From positions 62,001-126,000 of the forward strand of contig CALJKW010000069.1 in assembly GCA_937980205.1 (NCBI GenBank): a stretch of DNA of 64,000 bases. The letters run 5' to 3'. This DNA is from an uncultured Myxococcales bacterium. Its GTDB lineage: Bacteria > Myxococcota > Myxococcia > Myxococcales > Myxococcaceae. The notes beneath the pieces are model-generated. The model was not told the DNA's origin. It saw nothing but the letters and a program-made list of their open reading frames with translations, and ran no database searches. The position numbers were made by a program, and so were the translations under genes. This document shows positions 25,621 to 34,092 of this stretch, one piece after another; the stretch's first letter is position 1, and every line of letters begins with the position of its first letter.

Positions 25621-26433
25621 TCAGGGGCAGGTCAACGAAGCCGTTTGCCCATTCGCCTCGGCCGGGATGTTGAACACCTGAGTGCCCGACGTGCCGATGC
25701 ACGACCACTCGACCGAGAACGACTTCGCGCAGCCGAAGGCGGGTTCACCGAGCACGGTCTGCAGCACGGTGTAGCTGCACGTCGGCCTGGCGTTGCAGCT
25801 CTGCGCCAGGGCGTGCCAGGCGTTGCCGATGGGCGCCTGCGGGCAGCTCGCGCCGTACGTCGCGCCCTCGACGCGGATGGTGCCGGCATCGCCGTCGGGG
25901 GACGCGCAGTCGAGGAAGAGCAGCTTGCCGGTCGACTCGGCGCTCTGCCGCGCCGTGTGAATGGGACCTCCGGGCTCGCAGCGGTACTGCACGGTGTGAG
26001 CCTTGGTGCAGCCGGGGGCGGGGTCTCCGAGCAGGCCGATGTCGATGCGGTATTCGCAGGTGGTCTCGCCGGAGCACAGCGCGACGACGCGCATGTCGTT
26101 GCTCATCGTGAGGCCGCAGTTGCTGCCGTAGATGGCCGAGACGATCTCGATGGCCCGGACGATGCCGGCATCGCCCGGGCCGCCGTCGAACACGCCGCCA
26201 TCCCAATCGCCCCCGTCGGTCGGGCCGGCATCGGGCGCGCCCGCGTCGAGGGGGCCGGCGTCGCCCCCGCCGTCGAGAGCTCCACCGTCGGGGCCCGCAT
26301 CGCGCGCGCCGGCGTCGCGTACGCCGGCATCGCCACCGGCATCCGGCTCGTCACCGCCGTCGTAGCCTTCCCACACCGGGTCGAGACACGTGCAGCTGCT
26401 GAACAGGGCAACCCACAAGATCCGGATGCGCAT
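25621..26433 (-). CDS. Lipoprotein with Asp/Ala/Gly linker and two SUEL-lectin-like domains
   Basis: Predicted 270 residues. MRIRILWVALFSSC gives a short signal with a likely lipidated Cys14. Residues 26-90 are an Asp-Ala-Gly/Asp-Gly-Gly repeat linker. Two similar modules follow, about 95-152 and 186-245. Each has I-V-x-A-x-YG, spaced cysteines (SGETTCEYRI; NARPTCSYTV), a GDPAPGC or GEPAFGC turn, and a closing Val-x-Tyr/Trp-x-Cys. This matches D-galactoside/L-rhamnose-binding SUEL lectins, where the turn reads GDPCxGxxK. A surface glycan-binding role is inferred, attractive because the next genes make dTDP-L-rhamnose. Its start is 44 bases from the end of rfbC. Confidence 0.72.
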   Translation of the reverse strand: MRIRILWVALFSSCTCLDPVWEGYDGGDEPDAGGDAGVRDAGARDAGPDGGALDGGGDAGPLDAGAPDAGPTDGGDWDGGVFDGGPGDAGIVRAIEIVSAIYGSNCGLTMSNDMRVVALCSGETTCEYRIDIGLLGDPAPGCTKAHTVQYRCEPGGPIHTARQSAESTGKLLFLDCASPDGDAGTIRVEGATYGASCPQAPIGNAWHALAQSCNARPTCSYTVLQTVLGEPAFGCAKSFSVEWSCIGTSGTQVFNIPAEANGQTASLTCP

Positions 26434-26477
26434 GCGGCGTAGAGAGTAACCGCCCGGCCGCCCGGGCGCGACCGCGC

Positions 26478-27020
26478 TCAGCCCGGCAGGCGGGTCGAGT
26501 CGCGAAGCCTCGGGGCCGCCGCGTCCTTCTTCGACAAGAGCGGCTCGCGAATCGGCCACTCGATGCCGATGTCCGGGTCGTTCCACAGCACTCCGGCGTC
26601 GGCCTCCGGCGCGTAGACGTCGGTGCACTTGTAGAGGAAGTCGGTGTCGTCGCGAAGGGCCACGAAGCCGTGCGCGAAGCCCGGCGGAATCCACAGCTGC
26701 TTTGCGTTCTCTTCCGACAGCTCGCAGCCGAACCACTTGCCGAACGTCGGCGAGCTCCGCCGGATGTCGACCGCGACGTCGAACACCGCGCCGCGCGTGA
26801 CCATCACGAGCTTTCCTTGTGCGCGCGGGTTCTGGAAGTGCAGGCCGCGCAGGGTGCCGCGGCGGGAGCGGCTCCAGTTGTCCTGCACGAAGGGCAGGGT
26901 GATGCCGGCGGCGCGGTAGCGCTCGTGGTGGAACGTCTCGGCGAAGTGGCCGCGGTCGTCCTTGAACACCTTCGGCTCGAGGACCACGACGCCCTCGAGG
27001 TGCGTCTTGACGACGTTCAC
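26478..27020 (-). CDS. rfbC: dTDP-4-dehydrorhamnose 3,5-epimerase
   Basis: Predicted 180 residues, the usual length for RmlC, a cupin that epimerises C3 and C5 of dTDP-4-keto-6-deoxyglucose, third step of dTDP-L-rhamnose synthesis. Signature residues are present: DDRGHFAETF, QDNWSRSRRGTLRGLHFQ, WIPPGFAHGF and LYKCTDVYAPEAD. The GTG start overlaps the rfbA stop as GTGA (27017-27020). Last gene of the rfbD-rfbA-rfbC operon on the minus strand. Confidence 0.95.
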   Translation of the reverse strand: MNVVKTHLEGVVVLEPKVFKDDRGHFAETFHHERYRAAGITLPFVQDNWSRSRRGTLRGLHFQNPRAQGKLVMVTRGAVFDVAVDIRRSSPTFGKWFGCELSEENAKQLWIPPGFAHGFVALRDDTDFLYKCTDVYAPEADAGVLWNDPDIGIEWPIREPLLSKKDAAAPRLRDSTRLPG

Positions 27021-27898
27021 TTCACGGCCCCTTTTCCGGCGATGAGCGACAGCAGGTACTGGCCGTACTCGTTCTTCTTCATCGGCTCGGCGGCGCGCGC
27101 GACGGCCTCGGCGTCGATGAAGCCCATGCGCCAGGCGATCTCCTCGGGGCAGGCGACTTTGAGGCCCTGCCGCTGCTCGATGATCTGGATGTACTGCGAG
27201 GCCTCCATGAGCGAGGCGTGCGTGCCGGTGTCGAGCCAGGCGAAGCCGCGGCCCATCAGCTCGACGCGCAGCTGCTTCTGCTGCAGGTAGACCTTGTTGA
27301 CGTCGGTGATCTCGAGCTCGCCGCGTGGCGACGGCTTCAGGTCGCGGGCGATGTCGAGCACCTGGTTGTCGTAGAAGTAGAGGCCGGTCACCGCGTAGTT
27401 CGACTTCGGGACCTTCGGCTTCTCTTCGATGCTGAGCGCGTTGTGCTGCGCGTCGAGCTCGACGACGCCGTACCGCTCGGGGTCCTTCACGTAGTAGCCG
27501 AAGACGACGGCGCCTTCTTTCACCTTCGCGGCGCGCTGCACCATCTCGGAGAAGCCGTGGCCGTAGAAGATGTTGTCGCCGAGGACCAGCGCCGCCGGGT
27601 CCTTGCCGACGAAGTTGCGGCCGATGATGAACGCCTGCGCGAGCCCTTCGGGCTTCGGCTGCACCGCGTACGAGAAGTTCACGCCCCACTGCGCGCCGCT
27701 GCCGAGCAGCTCTTCGAAGCGCGGCAGGTCGGTCGGCGTCGAGATGATGAGGATGTCCCGGATGCCGCCGAGCATCAGCGTCGTGACCGGGTAGTAGATC
27801 ATCGGCTTGTCGTAGATGGGCAAGAGCTGCTTCGAGACGACGCGCGTGAGCGGGTACAGCCGCGTGCCGCTGCCGCCGGCGAGGACGATGCCTTTCAT
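27017..27898 (-). CDS. rfbA: Glucose-1-phosphate thymidylyltransferase
   Basis: Predicted 293 residues, normal for RmlA, which makes dTDP-glucose from dTTP and glucose-1-phosphate. It begins KGIVLAGGSGTRLYPLT with the nucleotide-binding GGSGTRL and shows SKQLLPIYDKPMIYYP, ALVLGDNIFYG, ERYGVVE, SIEEKP and LDTGTH. Strong GGAG-type ribosome site just upstream of the ATG. The ATG overlaps the rfbD stop as ATGA (27895-27898). First step of the pathway, encoded in the middle of the operon. Confidence 0.96.
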   Translation of the reverse strand: MKGIVLAGGSGTRLYPLTRVVSKQLLPIYDKPMIYYPVTTLMLGGIRDILIISTPTDLPRFEELLGSGAQWGVNFSYAVQPKPEGLAQAFIIGRNFVGKDPAALVLGDNIFYGHGFSEMVQRAAKVKEGAVVFGYYVKDPERYGVVELDAQHNALSIEEKPKVPKSNYAVTGLYFYDNQVLDIARDLKPSPRGELEITDVNKVYLQQKQLRVELMGRGFAWLDTGTHASLMEASQYIQIIEQRQGLKVACPEEIAWRMGFIDAEAVARAAEPMKKNEYGQYLLSLIAGKGAVK

Positions 27899-28776
27899 GA
27901 TCTCCACTCCTGGTGAAATCGCTCGAGCGATTCGTCGAGCGCGAGCGGCTTCGCTTTCAGCTCGGCCATGGCCTTGGCGACCTTCAGCCCGCTCTTCTTG
28001 GGACGGGGGCTCGCGAGCTTGAGATCCGCGAGCAGGGACGGGGTGACGTTTTTGGTCGAGAAGCCGAACCGGCGCGCGAGGGCTTCGGCGAACTCGGCGC
28101 GGTTGAGCACGGTGCTGCCGCTGGTGTGCCACAGGCCGGTGAGGCGGCGCTCGGCGAGCTCGGCCAGCATCTCGGCGGCGCTCAGCGCGAGCGTCGGCGA
28201 CACGTATTGATCCGTGAAGAGCTTGATGGGCGTCTGGTTCTGCAGCGCGCCGACGAGCCAGGCGCCGAAGTTGGGGCGGGCCGCCTGCGGCCAGCCGTAG
28301 ACGACGGCCACGCGCGCGATCGCCCAGGAGCCGGCGAGGGCGCGGACGGCCTGTTCTCCCATGTGCTTGGTGATGGCGTAGACGCCGCGCGGGTTGGGGA
28401 GATCGTCTTCGGAGTAGGGGCCGGCCTCTCCGTCGAAGACGTAGTCGGTGGAGACGTGCAGCAGGTGCGCGTTCAGCCGCTTCGTCTCGAGCGCCAGCGT
28501 GGCGACCGCGGCGCAGTTCGCGGCGTACGCGGCGCCTGGGTCTTTCTCGCAGGCGTCGACCTCGGTCATCGAGGCGGGGTTGATGACGACTTCGGGCTTC
28601 AGCTCGTCCAGCGCGCGCTTCACGGCGCCGGCGTCGGTGAGGTCGACGGAGACGAACGGCTGCGGGATTCGGGACGCACCGCGACCGAGGCCCGTGACGT
28701 GATGGCCCTGGCGCTGGAGCAGGGCACAGAGGCGAGAACCGACGAGTCCGTTGGCACCGGTGACGACGACTTGCAT
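27895..28776 (-). CDS. rfbD: dTDP-4-dehydrorhamnose reductase
   Basis: Predicted 293 residues, the RmlD short-chain reductase that makes dTDP-L-rhamnose with NAD(P)H. It shows the Rossmann motif VVVTGANGLVGS, INPASMTEVDACEKDP, STDYVFDG and the catalytic region YAITKHMGE. Leads the rfbD-rfbA-rfbC operon. The start is 39 bases from the divergent Wzt-like gene, so any promoters must lie in that short gap or overlap coding sequence. Confidence 0.95.
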   Translation of the reverse strand: MQVVVTGANGLVGSRLCALLQRQGHHVTGLGRGASRIPQPFVSVDLTDAGAVKRALDELKPEVVINPASMTEVDACEKDPGAAYAANCAAVATLALETKRLNAHLLHVSTDYVFDGEAGPYSEDDLPNPRGVYAITKHMGEQAVRALAGSWAIARVAVVYGWPQAARPNFGAWLVGALQNQTPIKLFTDQYVSPTLALSAAEMLAELAERRLTGLWHTSGSTVLNRAEFAEALARRFGFSTKNVTPSLLADLKLASPRPKKSGLKVAKAMAELKAKPLALDESLERFHQEWRS

Positions 28777-28815
28777 GGCGCGGAAGACAGCGGGATAGAG
28801 CAAAGCGAACGCCTG

Positions 28816-30021
28816 ATGTCCACCAGTGACGCTGCCATCGTGCTCGCCGGAGTCGCGAAGCACTTCAAGAAGACGCGGCGGCGCGAGCACACGACGCTGA
28901 AGACCGAGCTCGTGCGGTTCATCACGGGGAAGAAGAAGAGGGCGGAGGCGGGCGGCGACGAGTACATCGAGGCGCTGAAGCAGGTCGACCTCGTCATCCC
29001 GCGCGGCCGCACCGTCGGCATCATCGGCAGGAACGGCAGCGGCAAGAGCACGCTGCTCAAGCTCATCACCGGCATCTACTCGCCGACGCTCGGCACCGTG
29101 AAGGTGAACGGCCGCATCTCGGCGCTGCTCGACCTCGGAGCGGGCTTCCACCCCGACTTCACCGGGCGCGAGAACATCCTCATCAACGGCATCATCCTCG
29201 GCATGTCGCGCAGCGAGGTGAAGGCGCGCATGCAGGAGATCATTGACTTCGCCGAGATCGGCGACTTCATCGAGGAGCCGGTGCGCACCTACTCGAGCGG
29301 CATGTTCATGCGCCTCGCGTTCGCCGTCGCCACGCACGTCGACCCGGAGATCCTCATCATCGACGAGATCCTCGCCGTCGGAGACGAGCACTTCGGCCGC
29401 AAGTCGAAGAAGCGCATGGACGAGTTCAAGCGCGCTGGGAAGACGATCGTGCTCGTGACGCACGATCTGACCACCGTGCAGACCTGGTGCGACGACGCCG
29501 TGTGGATCGACGGCGGCCGCGTGCGCGAGCAGGGCGAGCCGGGGGCGATCATCGACAGCTACCGGCGCGCGGTGGCCGCGGCCGAGACGATGTCTGCTGA
29601 GACGACGGCGCTGCGGGCTCCGGGCATCGAGCTGCCGGCGCCGACGCAGCCCGCGGAGCCGGCGGTCAAGCTGACCGAGCTCGACGTGCAGCAGGCGGCC
29701 TCGCGCATCGACGTGCGCGTGGGGTTCGAGGTGACGGCACCGGCGTCGTTCGAGCTCGTGGTGCAGGTGACCGACTCGGCGGGACGCGTTCGGTTCGCCT
29801 CGACGCTGCCCGCGAGCGTGCAGGCGGTCGGCAAGGCCCGCGCGAAGCTGGCGATCGATCACCCGGGCTTCGCGGCCGGGAAGTACAGCGTGGTGGCCCA
29901 GGCGCTGCTGCCGGCCCCTCAGCCGATGCAGGAGCTGCGCACCGCGCTCGAGTTTGCGCCCGCGGTGGCGGAAGTGAAGACGACGCCTCCGAGTTGGACG
30001 CTCGAGCCGCCGAGCGCCTAG
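28816..30021 (+). CDS. Polysaccharide ABC transporter ATPase, Wzt-like with C-terminal glycan-binding extension
   Basis: Predicted 401 residues. The ATPase has Walker A GRNGSGKST (71-79), signature SSGMFMRLAFAVA (about 159-171) and Walker B ILIIDEILAVGDEHF. The long loop before Walker A (IEALKQVDLVIPRGRTVGIIG) and the RENI segment FTGRENILINGI are typical of Wzt/TagH-type exporters of O-antigen or teichoic-acid-like polymers. The C-terminal ~130 residues after about 265 look like a Wzt_C beta-sandwich that recognises the chain end. No cognate permease (Wzm-like) is visible in the window. It sits alone on +, between minus-strand rfbD and rfbB; its TAG shares the palindrome CTAG with the rfbB stop. 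Confidence 0.9.
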   Translation: MSTSDAAIVLAGVAKHFKKTRRREHTTLKTELVRFITGKKKRAEAGGDEYIEALKQVDLVIPRGRTVGIIGRNGSGKSTLLKLITGIYSPTLGTVKVNGRISALLDLGAGFHPDFTGRENILINGIILGMSRSEVKARMQEIIDFAEIGDFIEEPVRTYSSGMFMRLAFAVATHVDPEILIIDEILAVGDEHFGRKSKKRMDEFKRAGKTIVLVTHDLTTVQTWCDDAVWIDGGRVREQGEPGAIIDSYRRAVAAAETMSAETTALRAPGIELPAPTQPAEPAVKLTELDVQQAASRIDVRVGFEVTAPASFELVVQVTDSAGRVRFASTLPASVQAVGKARAKLAIDHPGFAAGKYSVVAQALLPAPQPMQELRTALEFAPAVAEVKTTPPSWTLEPPSA

Positions 30022-31043
30022 GCAGCGTTCGAGAGCCGCTGCTTGTACTGGGTGTCGAAGTACTGCCGGTAGGCGCCGGACGTGACGCGCTCCCACCAGG
30101 TGCGGTTCTCGAGGTACCACTTCACGGTGTCGTCGAGGCCCTGCTCGAACGTGTGCGCGGGAGCCCAGCCGAGCTCGCGCTTGGTCTTGGTGGGGTCGAT
30201 CGCGTAGCGGCGGTCGTGACCGGGGCGGTCCTGCACGTACTTGATGAGCGACTCGGGCTTGCCGGTGCGCTTCAAGATGCCCTTCACGATGTCGATGTTC
30301 TTGCGCTCGGCGCCTCCGCCGATGTTGTAGACGTTGCCCTTCTTGCCGCGCTCGAGGGCGAGCAAGAGCGCCGAGCAGTGATCCTCGACGTGCAGCCAGT
30401 CGCGGATCTGCGCACCGTCGCCGTAGACCGGCAGCGGCTTGTCGTGAATGCAGTTCACGACCATGAGCGGGATCAGCTTCTCGGGGAACTGGTAGCGGCC
30501 GTAGTTGTTCGAGCAGCGGGTGACGACGACGTCCATGCCGAACGTGTGCGCGTAGGCGAGCGCGAAGAGGTCGGCGGCGGTCTTCGAGGCCGAGTACGGG
30601 CTCGACGGCTGCAGCGGAGACTCCTCGGTGAACGCGCCCGTCGGCCCGAGCGAGCCGTAGACCTCGTCGGTCGAGACCATGAGGAAGCGCTTGATGCCGA
30701 TGGCGCGCGAGGCGTCGAGCAGCACCTGGGTGCCGAGCACGTTGGTGATGGTGAACGCCTCGGGGCCCAGGATGCTGCGGTCGACGTGGCTCTCTGCGGC
30801 GAGGTGCATCACGGCCTCGATGCCGTGCTGCCGCATGATGTGCTCCATGTGATCGCGGTTGTTGACGTCCGCCTTCACGAACACGTGCTGCTTGTCGCCC
30901 TCGAGGTCGGTGAGGTTCTCGAGATTGCCGGCGTAGGTGAGCTTGTCGACGTTGACGAGCTTCCACTGCGGGCGCTGCTTGCGCAGGTACTTGACCAGAT
31001 TGGAGCCGATGAAGCCGCAGCCCCCGGTGACGAGAACGTTCAT
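30018..31043 (-). CDS. rfbB: dTDP-glucose 4,6-dehydratase
   Basis: Predicted 341 residues, the RmlB extended short-chain dehydrogenase, second step to dTDP-L-rhamnose. It has VLVTGGCGFIGSNLV, LTYAGNLENL, HLAAESHVDRSI, the Thr-Asp-Glu triad STDEVYG, the catalytic YSASK and NNYGRYQFPEKLIPLM. It lies 11 bases downstream of a PIG-V-like gene on the same strand, so it is separated from the other rml genes by the opposite-strand ABC ATPase. Stop codon overlaps that gene's stop in CTAG. Confidence 0.96.
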   Translation of the reverse strand: MNVLVTGGCGFIGSNLVKYLRKQRPQWKLVNVDKLTYAGNLENLTDLEGDKQHVFVKADVNNRDHMEHIMRQHGIEAVMHLAAESHVDRSILGPEAFTITNVLGTQVLLDASRAIGIKRFLMVSTDEVYGSLGPTGAFTEESPLQPSSPYSASKTAADLFALAYAHTFGMDVVVTRCSNNYGRYQFPEKLIPLMVVNCIHDKPLPVYGDGAQIRDWLHVEDHCSALLLALERGKKGNVYNIGGGAERKNIDIVKGILKRTGKPESLIKYVQDRPGHDRRYAIDPTKTKRELGWAPAHTFEQGLDDTVKWYLENRTWWERVTSGAYRQYFDTQYKQRLSNAA

Positions 31044-31054
31044 GAGCCGGTCCT

Positions 31055-32170
31055 TTACGCGATGTAGCCCCCGGCGCCAAAGCCTGCCGCGAGGGCGGCC
31101 AGCAGCGCGCCGCTCGCCATCAGCCAGGCCCGCCTCAATCGGGGCCGCGGCTGGAGCAGCAGCGCGAGCGTCAGGAACAACGGGAAAGCGGCGATGACGT
31201 ACCGGCCCAGGCCCTGGAAGTCGTGGCTCGAGAGCGCAGGCAGGCCGACCGCGACGAGCACGTAGGCTCCGTAGCCGGCCCCGAGCCTGCGCCAGGTGGG
31301 CACCACGAGCGCGAGCGCCGCGAGCGTGACGAGCGCGTGCCCGCCCAGCCGCACCGCGACGATCGGCGCCACGCGCGGGAACAGGGTCTCGAACCACGCC
31401 ACCTTCAGCCACGTGTGCCAGCCCGGCGCGTTGTCCCAACCCGGAGCCGCCTGCACGTGCGCGAACGCCAGCGGGTCGTCGAAGCGCAGGCCCAGGAAGA
31501 TCATGTACGCGAGCAGCCCGCAGCCGGCGAGCGCGGGCACGAAGTCGACGACGCGCAGCGGCTCGCCGCGCTTGCGTCGCAGCTCGATGCTGCGCACGAG
31601 CAGGCCGATGACGATGGCCGGAGCCGCCGGGCGCGCGAGCGTCGCGACGGCTCCGAGGACTGCGGCGAGCCCCGGGCGTCCCCGCTCGAGGGAGAAGAAC
31701 GCCGCGACGGCAAAGAGGAGGAAGAGCGCGTCGGAGTAGAGGACTCCGTACAGGTAGAACGCGAAGGGGTAGAGCGCGAGCAGCCACACCGCGAGCGGCG
31801 CGGCCTCGGGCGCGACGAGCCTGGCCCAGCGGAAGAACAGCAGCAGGGCGCCGAGGCCGCAGAGCAGCGTGACGAGCGCGCCGGCGACCCAGCGGTTCAC
31901 GCCGACCGCGGCGACCGCGCGGATGGCGAGCGGGTACGCGGGGAAGAACGCGACGGGGCTCTGCTGGCCGGGCTTGAGCCAGTAGCCGTCGCTCGCGATG
32001 CCGGCGTACCAGCTGCCGTCCCAGTGCGAGAGGCCGCGCGCGAGCGGCTCGTCGGGAAGGTCGGCGGCGCTCACCGTGTGCCCGCTGCGGAACGGCAGCG
32101 CGGCGCCGAGGGCGATCAGCACGACGCAGCCCGCCGCAACCGCGATGAGGTGTGACGGCCTCGTCGGCAT
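31055..32170 (-). CDS. PIG-V-like mannosyltransferase family membrane protein (GT-C)
   Basis: Predicted 371 residues with about eight to ten hydrophobic segments. The first large loop reads LSHWDGSWYAGIASDGYW and is followed by VAFFPAYPLAIR. This W-D-x-x-W-Y/I-A-x-x-G-Y plus FFPxYP pattern is characteristic of PIG-V-type GT-C mannosyltransferases, which add mannose from a polyprenyl-phosphate donor at the periplasmic face. The acceptor here is unknown. It precedes rfbB by 11 bases in the same direction. Its start is 26 bases from the divergent 32197 gene. An extension to 32287 is rejected as the codons are shadow-like. Confidence 0.82.
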   Translation of the reverse strand: MPTRPSHLIAVAAGCVVLIALGAALPFRSGHTVSAADLPDEPLARGLSHWDGSWYAGIASDGYWLKPGQQSPVAFFPAYPLAIRAVAAVGVNRWVAGALVTLLCGLGALLLFFRWARLVAPEAAPLAVWLLALYPFAFYLYGVLYSDALFLLFAVAAFFSLERGRPGLAAVLGAVATLARPAAPAIVIGLLVRSIELRRKRGEPLRVVDFVPALAGCGLLAYMIFLGLRFDDPLAFAHVQAAPGWDNAPGWHTWLKVAWFETLFPRVAPIVAVRLGGHALVTLAALALVVPTWRRLGAGYGAYVLVAVGLPALSSHDFQGLGRYVIAAFPLFLTLALLLQPRPRLRRAWLMASGALLAALAAGFGAGGYIA

Positions 32171-32196
32171 GGCGCCTGCTATAGACCGCCCCCTCG

Positions 32197-34059
32197 ATGG
32201 AGCCGAACGCAAAGCCGAGCTGGGCCCGGCGCGCGGTCGTTCTCTTTCTGACCGTTGCGTTCTTCCCCGGAGAGATCCTGCTGCCATCGTCAGGCCTCGA
32301 CCCCTCGTGGCAGTGGGCGCTCAACGTGCTGCCGCACCAGGGCGTGGTGTTCGGCCGCGACACCACGTTCACGTACGGGCCGCTCGGCTTTCTCGTCGTC
32401 CCCCAGGACGTCGGCGCGAACGTCTGGTTGGCGCTCGCGTTTCGCGTGGCGCTGCAGGCCCTGTTCGCCGTTTCGCTGCTGGTGCTGCTGCGAGAGGCGC
32501 CGTGGCAGCGTGCCGCCGTCGCGGTCGCCGTGCTGATGCTGAGCGGTCTCGCCCTGTACCCGGACTTCGACGCGCACGTCTTCGTCGTGCTCGCGGCCGC
32601 GGCGCTGGCCCTCGACCGCTCGCGGCATCCCGCGCTCGGGGCCGCCGTCGCCGCGCTGGTGCCCGTGCTGGTGCTGATGAAGACGACGTACGGCTCGATG
32701 GCGGTGATCCTGCTGGGGCCGGTGCTCGCGCTGTGGGTGCTGCAGCGGCCGCGCGCCGCGGTCGCTCCGGTGATGCTCGCGACGGCGAGCTTCGTCTTCG
32801 TTCTCGCTGGGCTCGTCGCGAGCTGCTTCGGCTCGGCGTCGGCCTTCGTCACCTGGCTCGGCATCGCGCTCGAGTTCGTCGCCGGCTACACCGACGCGAT
32901 GGCACAGCCGGGGCCGCAGGCAGACCTCATCGCCGCGGTCGCGCTGATGGTCCTGTCCGTCGCCTATTTCGCGCTGCGGGCGCGCGGCGAGCGGCGCTTC
33001 GTGCTGCTCGGGGTCGCGCTGGCGCTCGCTGTGTTCGTCGTCTTCAAGCGCGGCTTCGTGCGGCAGGGGCACTCGGTGTCGTTCTTCAGCTCGCTCGGAG
33101 CGCTGCTCGCGCTGCTCCTCGCGCAGGCGCAGCCGCGGCGAACGTGGGCGCTCGGCGCGGTCGCGGCGGTCGCGACGCTCGCGTCTGCGGCGGTGTTCCA
33201 GACGCGGGATCGTCTGCTGACGCCACGCTCGGTGCTGTCGGGCCTCTCCGGCGCGCGCGGAGCGAGCACGCTGCTCGGCTGGCTCCCGCCTCGACCGCAG
33301 CTGCCCGGCACGTTCGTCGCCGACGTGCTGCCGCAGGAGTGGGTCGAGCTCATCCGCCGCGAGGGCGACGGCGTGATCGGCGTGCTGTCGTTCGACCTGG
33401 CCATCGCGCCGGCGAACGGGCTGACGCTTCGGCCGAACCCGGTGTTGCAGACCTACGCGGCGTATACGGCCCGGCTCGATCAGCTCGACGCGGACCACTT
33501 CGCGTCGGCGCGCGCCCCGAGGTTCCTGCTCATCGACTTCCGCGGTCTCGAGGCGCGCAACGTGTTCGTAGACACGCCGGCGACGTGGCGGGTGCTGCTG
33601 CGGCAATACGAGGTTCGGGCGGCCGGCCAGCGCACGCTGCTGCAGCGCCGCGCGACACCGCGGCGCACGCTCGAGGGCTCGAGCTGGCAGCAGCTCGCGG
33701 CGATGGGCGAGTGGATCGCGGTGCCGCCGTCGGACGGCGTGCTCGAGGCGGTCATCGAGGCCCCGCTGCGCCTGGAGGGACGGCTGCTGCGCGCGGGGCT
33801 GCGCCTGCCGAAGGTGTTGCTCGAGTGGGAGTACGAAGACGGCACCTGGGCCAGCTGCACTCCGCTGATGGATACGCTCTCGAACGGGGTGGCCGTCAGC
33901 CACCTGCCGCGCGACCTGGCTCAGCTGAACACGCTGCTGCGCGGGCAGGCGATCTCGCGCGTGAAGAGGTTTCGGCTCTCGGGCGATGCCGCGCGGCTGT
34001 ACGGGCCCGAGGTGCGCGTGACGTGGCGGCCGTCGGTGGGCTTCGACACAGGTCGGTAG
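32197..34059 (+). CDS. Polytopic membrane protein with soluble C-terminal domain
   Basis: Predicted 620 residues. The first ~390 hold about ten hydrophobic segments. The loop after the first contains GLDPSWQWALNVL and FGRDTTFTYGPLGFL, which resemble the exposed loop of GT-C-like glycan enzymes. The last ~230 residues are soluble, with ARAPRFLLIDFRGLEARN and a beta-rich end. I do not recognise a named family. Divergent from the PIG-V-like gene. A clear intrinsic terminator follows at 34098-34120. Probably an envelope glycan enzyme by context. Confidence 0.68.
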   Translation: MEPNAKPSWARRAVVLFLTVAFFPGEILLPSSGLDPSWQWALNVLPHQGVVFGRDTTFTYGPLGFLVVPQDVGANVWLALAFRVALQALFAVSLLVLLREAPWQRAAVAVAVLMLSGLALYPDFDAHVFVVLAAAALALDRSRHPALGAAVAALVPVLVLMKTTYGSMAVILLGPVLALWVLQRPRAAVAPVMLATASFVFVLAGLVASCFGSASAFVTWLGIALEFVAGYTDAMAQPGPQADLIAAVALMVLSVAYFALRARGERRFVLLGVALALAVFVVFKRGFVRQGHSVSFFSSLGALLALLLAQAQPRRTWALGAVAAVATLASAAVFQTRDRLLTPRSVLSGLSGARGASTLLGWLPPRPQLPGTFVADVLPQEWVELIRREGDGVIGVLSFDLAIAPANGLTLRPNPVLQTYAAYTARLDQLDADHFASARAPRFLLIDFRGLEARNVFVDTPATWRVLLRQYEVRAAGQRTLLQRRATPRRTLEGSSWQQLAAMGEWIAVPPSDGVLEAVIEAPLRLEGRLLRAGLRLPKVLLEWEYEDGTWASCTPLMDTLSNGVAVSHLPRDLAQLNTLLRGQAISRVKRFRLSGDAARLYGPEVRVTWRPSVGFDTGR

Positions 34060-34092
34060 CTCAGCGAGTCCGCTCGGGGTCGATCTCGAGCG

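Noticed and set aside
26160..26345. Tandem repeat or CRISPR-like array in the lipoprotein gene
   Set aside because: The repetition is the in-frame Asp-Ala-Gly/Asp-Gly-Gly linker; units are three to nine bases and irregular, with no spacers.
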